Below are positions 15,991-20,666 of a stretch of 20,666 bases of DNA, one piece after another. The translations under genes and the position numbers were made by a program. The DNA comes from B1 sp034439755. Lineage in GTDB: Bacteria > Bacteroidota > Bacteroidia > UKL13-3. Within the stretch, counting starts at the first letter, position 1, and each line of letters starts with the position of its first letter. The DNA lies in NCBI GenBank assembly GCA_034439755.1, contig JAWXAZ010000076.1, positions 1 through 20,666 of the forward strand, in the 5' to 3' direction. The notes beneath the pieces are model-generated. The model had not been told where the DNA came from. It ran no database searches and saw nothing but the letters and a program-made list of their open reading frames with translations.

Positions 15991-16032
15991 AAAAAAGCGG
16001 CCAAAGTCTCTACAGACTTGGCCGCTTTTTTT
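15991..16032. terminator. Strong, probably bidirectional intrinsic terminator
   Basis: A long stem (left arm 15991-16009, loop CTAC, right arm 16014-16032) pairs AAAGCGGCCAAAGTCT with AGACTTGGCCGCTTT with a single bulged A, flanked by A-run and T-run. It begins directly after the hutU stop and faces the convergent YceI gene, so it can stop both transcripts. Confidence 0.93.
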
Positions 16033-16058
16033 ATACTAAATGCGCCTACTTGCAAAAA

Positions 16059-16676
16059 TTATTTTGAAGCTACTACCCTAACTTTTACGTTAAATTCATC
16101 GGAGATAGCTTTGTCGCCAATACCTTCGAAGAAACTTTTTGAACCGTAACGAATATCAAATTTTGTGCGATTTACATTGATGTCTGCATTCACAATTACT
16201 TGATGGGCATTTACCACAACAATAGCTGGGAAGCTAATTTCTTGCGTAATTCCTTTGATGGTTAAATCTGCCACAATGGTGTAATTGTTTGCATCTTTTT
16301 TGTTACCCTTAATAGCTGTTGCCGATTTTACTTTAATCGTAGCTGTGTTAAATTTAGCCACCGAAAAGAAGTCTTCGCTCTTTAAATGATTTACCAATTT
16401 ATCGTGGTATTCACCTGTTAAATCTGTTGCATCAATGGTAGTCATGTCGACATTGATTTCTGCAGTTTTCAATGCATTACCAATCGTTTGGATTGAACCA
16501 TTAGAGAACTTGGCAACGCCAGAATGTTCGCCCGTTACTTTGGTTGCATGCCACTTAAAAGTGGATACAGCCGCATCAATAGAATAAGTTGCTTCCTCAG
16601 CTTTTTTAGCTGGTGGATTTGCGAATGCAGATAAACCCAGACCTGCAATGGCTAATGTTAAGATATATTTTTTCAT
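16059..16676 (-). CDS. YceI-family periplasmic protein (MarR-linked)
   Basis: 205 residues with a signal peptide (MKKYILTLAIAGLGLSAFA) and a YceI barrel: YSIDAAVSTFKWHATKVTGE, HSGVAKFSNGSIQ, MTTIDATDLTGEYHDKLVNH, KSEDFFSVAKFNTATI, LTIKGITQEISFPA and NRTKFDIRYGSKSFFEGIGD. These are the canonical features of the family, which binds isoprenoid-like lipids in the periplasm. It starts six bases after the MarR gene on the same strand, a common pairing in Bacteroidota, so it is the likely regulated target. It differs clearly in sequence from the YceI protein at 7938, so the two are not a recent duplication. Confidence 0.92.
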   Translation of the reverse strand: MKKYILTLAIAGLGLSAFANPPAKKAEEATYSIDAAVSTFKWHATKVTGEHSGVAKFSNGSIQTIGNALKTAEINVDMTTIDATDLTGEYHDKLVNHLKSEDFFSVAKFNTATIKVKSATAIKGNKKDANNYTIVADLTIKGITQEISFPAIVVVNAHQVIVNADINVNRTKFDIRYGSKSFFEGIGDKAISDEFNVKVRVVASK

Positions 16677-16682
16677 TGTTTT

Positions 16683-17141
16683 TTAAATTGCATTTTCAGC
16701 CAGTTTGTCGAGCACTCTATTAAGCTCATTCGCCTCACTTGGTGTGATGCAACAAAGCTTTTGCTCAAAATCTTCAAACTTGGTGTCAATTAACTTGAGT
16801 AATTTCAACCCATCCTCACTGATTACAACATCCATCTGACGTCTATCATTTTTACAGGCACGGCGTGTAAGCAATTTCTTCAATTTTAATTTTTCAATTA
16901 AACGCGAAGCATTGCTCATTTGGTCTAGCATGCGTTCTTGCACCAAACCCACACTGGCTGGGTTAGGATACTGACCTCTCAAAATGCGCAGTACATTATA
17001 CTGTTGCGGCGAAAGGTCGTAGGTTTTAAAAAACCTCGCTTGCTCGGCATTAATCATTCCGGCGGTGTAAATAAGATTCAACAACATCTTGTGGTGTTCA
17101 CTCTTAAACGTGGTCTGCTTGATCGATTCCTCTAGTCTCAT
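16683..17141 (-). CDS. MarR-family transcriptional regulator
   Basis: 152 residues, a winged-helix DNA-binding protein that acts as a dimer. The order fits the family: N-terminal dimer helix, LSPQQYNVLRILRGQ (about 44-58), recognition region VQERMLDQMSNASRLIEKL, and the wing with RACKNDRRQMDVVISEDG containing the conserved D-R-R. It is the first gene of a two-gene unit with yceI. A perfect palindrome lies inside its own promoter, suggesting negative autoregulation released by a small ligand, the usual mode for this family. The ligand is unknown. Confidence 0.9.
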   Translation of the reverse strand: MRLEESIKQTTFKSEHHKMLLNLIYTAGMINAEQARFFKTYDLSPQQYNVLRILRGQYPNPASVGLVQERMLDQMSNASRLIEKLKLKKLLTRRACKNDRRQMDVVISEDGLKLLKLIDTKFEDFEQKLCCITPSEANELNRVLDKLAENAI

Positions 17142-17150
17142 TTACTAATG

Positions 17151-17183
17151 CAAATTTATGTGTATATACATTTATTGTCCAAA
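17151..17183 (-). promoter_or_regulatory. marR-yceI promoter with operator candidate TGTATATACA
   Basis: On the minus strand TTTG (17180-17183) is followed after 21 bases by a perfect -7 box TAAATTTG (17151-17158). In the spacer lies the perfect 10-bp palindrome TGTATATACA (17161-17170). A dimeric repressor bound there would cover the RNA polymerase site. The start codon is nine bases below the -7 box, so the leader would be very short. Confidence 0.6.
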
Positions 17184-17223
17184 CATTATTTATTTTTAAT
17201 CTGTATTAATCTTATTATCAAGG

Positions 17224-18876
17224 CTAAAAAATAATTTCTTTTCCATTAATGAAAGTGTGTTTTGCTTTAGTTTCACGAATTTTATTCAAATCCGACTTTA
17301 AAAAATTGATATCAAGCACCACAAAATCGGCTGCGGTACCAGGCAATAATGTTCCCATTTCCTTTTCTTGAAAGGCCCCTTTTGCCGCCCAAATGGTCAT
17401 GCCTTTTAAAGCCTGTTCGCGGGTTAAACCATTGTGATATTGGAATTTTTCTTTGGGCATTCCGTTTTTATCGGTGCGCTCTACGGCAGCAAAAAAGGTA
17501 TAGAAAGGCGATACATCTTCTACTGGAAAATCGGTTCCAAGCGGCAGCCATCCAAGTTGTGCAAGCAAATCTGCATAAGCATAAGCACCTTTTATTCGGT
17601 CTGAACCAAGGCGTTCATCTGCCCAAAACATATCGCTGGTGGCATGTGTGGGCTGAACCGAGGCAACTACGCCGTATTGCTTAAACAATTGAAAATCGGC
17701 TTGATCTACTACCTGTGCGTGCTCTATGCGCCAGCGGCGTTCGGGCTTATTTCCAATGGCCTTGCCGTATAATTTCAACAACAACCTATTGGTAGAATCG
17801 CCAATGGCATGGGTGTTTAACTGGAAACGCGAGTTGGCAATGGCCGCAATATATTGCTCCATTTTATGGAGGGCGGTAAGCAAAAATCCGGTATGATTGG
17901 GCTCATCGCTGTAGGGTTTAATGAGGCAAGCCCCACGAGAACCCAGGGCACCATCGCCATACATTTTAAAGGAGTTTACTTGTAACAAATCTGTTTTATA
18001 CGGACCTCTTTTTAGCCAATACGCTAGGTTTTCATCGGTTAAACTCACCATGGCATTGATCTTTATTTTAAGACTTCCGCTTTTTTGTAGCGAATCTATA
18101 AGCCAAATAACATCGGTATCTAAGCCGGCATCGGTTACTGCTGTTAGTCCGTATTGCAGGCAAACTTTTTGTGCATCGAGTAAGGCATTTACCCTATCGG
18201 CGGTATTTGATTTAGGCAGAATTTTTTCTACTAAATCAACCGCATTGTCTATGAGCACACCTGTTAATTGGCCATTTTCTACTATTAATGCGCCGCCATC
18301 AATTTTAGAATGAATGTTTAATCCTGCGAGTTCCAAGGCATAATTATTAACCAATGCGGCATGACCATCTACCCGTTTTAAGATAACAGGCTTATTAGGA
18401 AATGCTTTGTTAAGTGCTGAGTTATTCGGGAATTTTTTGTTGTTCCACTTGCTCTGATCCCATCCCCTACCCAATAAATTAGCGGAATTTTTCTGCGAAT
18501 CAAAAGCCACGCAAGCGGCCACAACATCTTCTAGTGAGGAAGTTTTTGTAAGGTCTACCATTTGCAAGAATCTACCTAAGCCATAGAAATGACAATGTGC
18601 ATCTATTAGTCCGGCATAGATATACGAATCGTCATAATTACTTTCTTGCGTTACCTCATATTTTTTTAGCAGCTCTTCCTTGGTGCCTAACTCAAGCACT
18701 TTACCCTCATTAATAACCATGGCACTTGCGGTAAGCAAAACAGAATCCATGGTTTGAATCTGCTTTGCTGTGACCAGGAGCGCTGCTTTTTCCTTGTGGC
18801 TACAAGCGCTCAGTAGGTTCAGACCGAAACCAATAAGGATTATTGATAGGCAATGTGTGCGACATAATTTTTTCAT
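17224..18876 (-). CDS. Lipoprotein amidohydrolase of the YtcJ-like (amidohydrolase 3) group
   Basis: 550 residues. A lipoprotein signal (lipobox LLSAC, Cys25) predicts an outer-membrane or periplasmic location. The metal-dependent amidohydrolase barrel shows the usual ligands: DAHCHF with His94 and His96, NTHAIGD with His356, RIEHAQ with His386, and GTDFPVE with Asp449. SFKMYGDGALGSRGA (302-316) and the closing beta-sandwich part GTLLPGTAADFVVLD are typical of the YtcJ/NfdA group, which hydrolyses amide or formamide bonds; the substrate cannot be predicted. Its ATG overlaps the acyltransferase stop by four bases, so it is the last gene of the DUF4199-acyltransferase unit. The next gene, marR, has its own promoter 82 bases on. 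Confidence 0.85.
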   Translation of the reverse strand: MKKLCRTHCLSIILIGFGLNLLSACSHKEKAALLVTAKQIQTMDSVLLTASAMVINEGKVLELGTKEELLKKYEVTQESNYDDSYIYAGLIDAHCHFYGLGRFLQMVDLTKTSSLEDVVAACVAFDSQKNSANLLGRGWDQSKWNNKKFPNNSALNKAFPNKPVILKRVDGHAALVNNYALELAGLNIHSKIDGGALIVENGQLTGVLIDNAVDLVEKILPKSNTADRVNALLDAQKVCLQYGLTAVTDAGLDTDVIWLIDSLQKSGSLKIKINAMVSLTDENLAYWLKRGPYKTDLLQVNSFKMYGDGALGSRGACLIKPYSDEPNHTGFLLTALHKMEQYIAAIANSRFQLNTHAIGDSTNRLLLKLYGKAIGNKPERRWRIEHAQVVDQADFQLFKQYGVVASVQPTHATSDMFWADERLGSDRIKGAYAYADLLAQLGWLPLGTDFPVEDVSPFYTFFAAVERTDKNGMPKEKFQYHNGLTREQALKGMTIWAAKGAFQEKEMGTLLPGTAADFVVLDINFLKSDLNKIRETKAKHTFINGKEIIF

Positions 18877-19751
18877 TTCTGTATTGGTTTTTGGTGTTTC
18901 CAGCGGCGGTGACTCCAGAGCCAGTCTTCTGGTTTGTAGCGAATACTTTGCTCTAGCAGTTGCATGTGTTTTTCTGTAATTTCGAATTCTGGAAGGTCTT
19001 TTGGGTGCTCGGTAAGCATTTGAAAATTGACTACATAATTTCCCCTTTTGGCTCTAAATATATCGCCGTACACAACAGGGTAATTGAACTTTTTTGCCAT
19101 CTTTTCTACGCCCAAAAACACGGGAGTATCTTGGTTAAGAAATTGCATCCAGTGGCAACCATCCCGACTAGGAGTTTGATCTGCAATAAAGGTTATGGCC
19201 GAGGGAATATTTTTACGTTGCAGCATCTCACGCAGCGCGCTTTGCATGGGAATTAAGTGTAGGTAAAAACGGGTGCGCACATGGTACATAAACCAATCGA
19301 AAAACTTGTTGCTAAGGGGATGGTATAAAACATCAACTTGGGCAGAATTGAGTTGAAGTCTTTGTCCTGCATATTCCCAGTTTGAGAGGTGACCGCAGAC
19401 CAAAATAAAGGGTTGTTGGCGTTGGTTCAGACCGCTAATAATATCTAAATTATTTAGTTTAACATGCTTGCGGTAATAGCTTTTTGTTTGCACGGCCATG
19501 GCAATGGTTTCTATGCTGGTATCGAAGAGATTTTGGTAGAATTTCCAGGCGGTATGTCTGATCCAATTTTCGTCTTTTTCTGGAAAGGAATTTTTTAAAT
19601 TTTGAAAAACAACATCCTTTCTATAGCCAAAAACGTGAAAGACCAAGATGCGCGCAAAATCGCTAATGAGATATAAAACCCGCATGGGCAGCAGGGCAAC
19701 AAGATACAATGGCACCGCAAGAATTGGATAATACCAGTTTTTTTTAGGCAT
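18873..19751 (-). CDS. LpxL/HtrB-like lysophospholipid or lipid A acyltransferase
   Basis: 292 residues with an N-terminal membrane anchor (about 8-35). The acyltransferase H-x4-E motif is GHLSNWE with His121 and Glu126, preceded by QPFILVC, and the later segments FIADQTPSRDGCHWMQFL and VFLGVEKMAKKFNYPVVYG match the lipid A late-acyltransferase family. It ends WLWSHRRWKHQKP, the usual C-terminus. Known members add a secondary acyl chain to lipid A at the inner-membrane face; some Bacteroidota relatives act on other lipids. Starts and stops overlap both neighbours (four and eight bases), so the three genes are one unit. Confidence 0.88.
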   Translation of the reverse strand: MPKKNWYYPILAVPLYLVALLPMRVLYLISDFARILVFHVFGYRKDVVFQNLKNSFPEKDENWIRHTAWKFYQNLFDTSIETIAMAVQTKSYYRKHVKLNNLDIISGLNQRQQPFILVCGHLSNWEYAGQRLQLNSAQVDVLYHPLSNKFFDWFMYHVRTRFYLHLIPMQSALREMLQRKNIPSAITFIADQTPSRDGCHWMQFLNQDTPVFLGVEKMAKKFNYPVVYGDIFRAKRGNYVVNFQMLTEHPKDLPEFEITEKHMQLLEQSIRYKPEDWLWSHRRWKHQKPIQK

Positions 19752-20262
19752 TTTTCTTTTTAAAAATTGCGGCGGCTAAAAGGGAGAGAAGAAACCCAAG
19801 GGGCAAAATTTCTGTGAGGGTCATGATGAAGACCCAAAAAGGATTTTTGTATAACTGCACATAGCCATCCATTTCTTTTCTGAGAGTTTCTAGATTTTGC
19901 ACCGACATACCGCTATTTTGTGCGTTTATAATTTGATTTTGGGTATAATTTGTCATAAATTCTGGGTAAATAAATTGGTTAACGACCAACCAAGTAAAGG
20001 TATAAAACAGGCTGGAGATAAGGGCAATGAGCAGTGCGGTAAGAAAGGCCTTGTTAAAGCCGAAGGGCTGTTCTGGAAATTGCTTTTTGGCTTGGTAAAC
20101 GCCTACAAATATAAAAGAGAGCGCCACTGCCATGGCCGCATAGCCTGTAATTAGGCTATGATTAAAGTTTGGATTAGCTTTAGTAACGAGTGCGAATACC
20201 ACCAAGTAAATGGCATTAAGGAAACCCGAAATGGTTCCATATCTCCAGATAATATTTTTCAT
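19744..20262 (-). CDS. DUF4199 membrane protein
   Basis: 172 residues with four predicted membrane helices (about 8-28, 38-58, 72-97 and 140-165). The opening IWRYGTISGFLNAIYLVVF, then GVYQAKKQF and FGFNKAFLTALLIALISSLFYTF, and the soluble stretch before the last helix fit the DUF4199 family, common in Bacteroidota and of unknown function. The first gene of the unit with the LpxL-like acyltransferase, which it overlaps by eight bases; a membrane or envelope role is likely from context only. Confidence 0.75.
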   Translation of the reverse strand: MKNIIWRYGTISGFLNAIYLVVFALVTKANPNFNHSLITGYAAMAVALSFIFVGVYQAKKQFPEQPFGFNKAFLTALLIALISSLFYTFTWLVVNQFIYPEFMTNYTQNQIINAQNSGMSVQNLETLRKEMDGYVQLYKNPFWVFIMTLTEILPLGFLLSLLAAAIFKKKNA

Positions 20263-20362
20263 TTATTAAAATTTCTTCTCAATAATAAGCCGAAAGTGCA
20301 GCAATTCAAAGTGAAAAAGAGCGCAAGAGGTATTTGAAAGGGAGAAAGTAAATAAAAAAATC

Positions 20363-20392
20363 TTGTTCGGTATTCCGAAATTCTTATTTTTG
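20363..20392 (+). promoter_or_regulatory. tRNA promoter
   Basis: TTG (20363-20365), 19 bases, then TATTTTTG (20385-20392), a perfect match to TAnnTTTG. The tRNA begins 22 bases later. The 5' leader holds a perfect inverted repeat, GCTAATT-T-AATTAGC (20399-20413), directly before the mature 5' end. Confidence 0.65.
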
Positions 20393-20414
20393 CGCCTCGC
20401 TAATTTAATTAGCA

Positions 20415-20488
20415 GGGCCTATAGCTCATTCGGTTAGAGCATCTGACTCATAATCAGGGGGTGCCTGGTTCGATTCCAGGTGGGCCCA
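20415..20488 (+). tRNA. tRNA with anticodon CAT, probably tRNA-Ile2 (lysidine-modified)
   Basis: 74 bases folding into a complete cloverleaf: acceptor stem 7 bp with one G-T pair, D arm 4 bp (GCTC/GAGC), anticodon loop CTCATAA with CAT at 20449-20451, T arm CCTGG-TTCGATT-CCAGG, discriminator A at 20488. CCA is not encoded. It is not an initiator, since base 1 pairs with base 72. C4-G69 and C5-G68 in the acceptor stem are features of E. coli tRNA-Ile2 recognised by TilS and are absent from E. coli elongator tRNA-Met, so Ile2 is favoured, but Met elongator cannot be excluded. Confidence 0.93.
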
Positions 20489-20493
20489 CAACA

Positions 20494-20561
20494 GGAGAAA
20501 GAGAATGAGAAAGAGAAAGTGTATTTAAACGCCCTTTTTCTTTATCGTTCTCTTTTTTTTT
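20494..20561 (+). terminator. Terminator after the tRNA, purine/pyrimidine hairpin
   Basis: A purine-rich arm (20496-20519) pairs with a pyrimidine-rich arm (20534-20557) over 24 positions, with a few G-T pairs and one mismatch, around a 14-base loop. The right arm runs into a T-tract that ends at 20561. Nothing recognisable follows to the end of the window. Confidence 0.75.
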
Positions 20562-20666
20562 GGGGTTTATTTAATAATCTATTATCCCTTCTTTTTTGAT
20601 ACAAAAATTATAGAGGGGATTTTCTTTAGGTTCAGCCAGAAAAGATGTTTTATACAGCCTTTAAGT

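Noticed and set aside
16059..16676. Recent duplication of the YceI gene
   Set aside because: The two YceI proteins (7938 and 16059) share only family motifs, and their gene contexts differ.

Overview
The window looks like chromosome of a low-GC member of the Bacteroidota. The reasons are C-terminal type IX secretion (T9SS) sorting domains, promoters of the TTTG - 19 to 21 bp - TAnnTTTG type, few Shine-Dalgarno sequences, and the families DUF4199, Omp28-like and MarR-YceI. Genus cannot be told from this sequence. No integrase, transposase, CRISPR array or prophage is visible.

Region 1 (1-3956, minus strand) is a cell-surface polysaccharide operon read from 3956 towards 1: an AlgI-type MBOAT O-acyltransferase, an SGNH hydrolase-like partner, a PL14-like lipoprotein and a GT4 glycosyltransferase that runs off the window. 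The MBOAT gene holds 13 copies of a pentanucleotide (AATAC on the coding strand, 3545-3612). The two halves of the enzyme are out of frame by exactly the amount that one extra unit, or two fewer, would correct. This is the classic arrangement of a phase-variable contingency gene, caught in the OFF state, and is the strongest finding here. The GT4 gene is also frameshifted, at an A6 run.

Region 2 (4329-11346, plus strand) is an AraC-type regulator followed by a compact run of nine genes with overlaps or gaps of a few bases: YHS-domain protein (interrupted), Omp28-like thiol protein with a T9SS tail, DoxX, outer-membrane barrel, YceI, DinB-like, NRDE/TANGO2 (frameshifted), ATP-grasp and LysE. 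Two GTCCAT boxes exactly 21 bp apart lie in front of the first gene and look like an AraC-family operator.

Region 3 (11477-14004, minus) contains an outer-membrane barrel gene and a decayed T9SS-sorted PKD/FG-GAP-like surface protein with two in-frame stops and one frameshift. Region 4 (14329-16032) is a stand-alone urocanate hydratase gene with a good promoter and a strong, probably bidirectional terminator.

Region 5 (16059-20262, minus) has a MarR-YceI pair with a palindrome inside its promoter, then a DUF4199 - LpxL-like acyltransferase - lipoprotein amidohydrolase operon. Region 6 (20385-20561) is a tRNA gene with anticodon CAT (probably Ile2), with its promoter and terminator.

Five loci carry frame-disrupting lesions (GT4, MBOAT, YHS, NRDE, T9SS protein). 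Only the MBOAT case has a built-in reversible mechanism. The others may be decay, strain-level mutation or sequencing error, and read-level data are needed to separate these.
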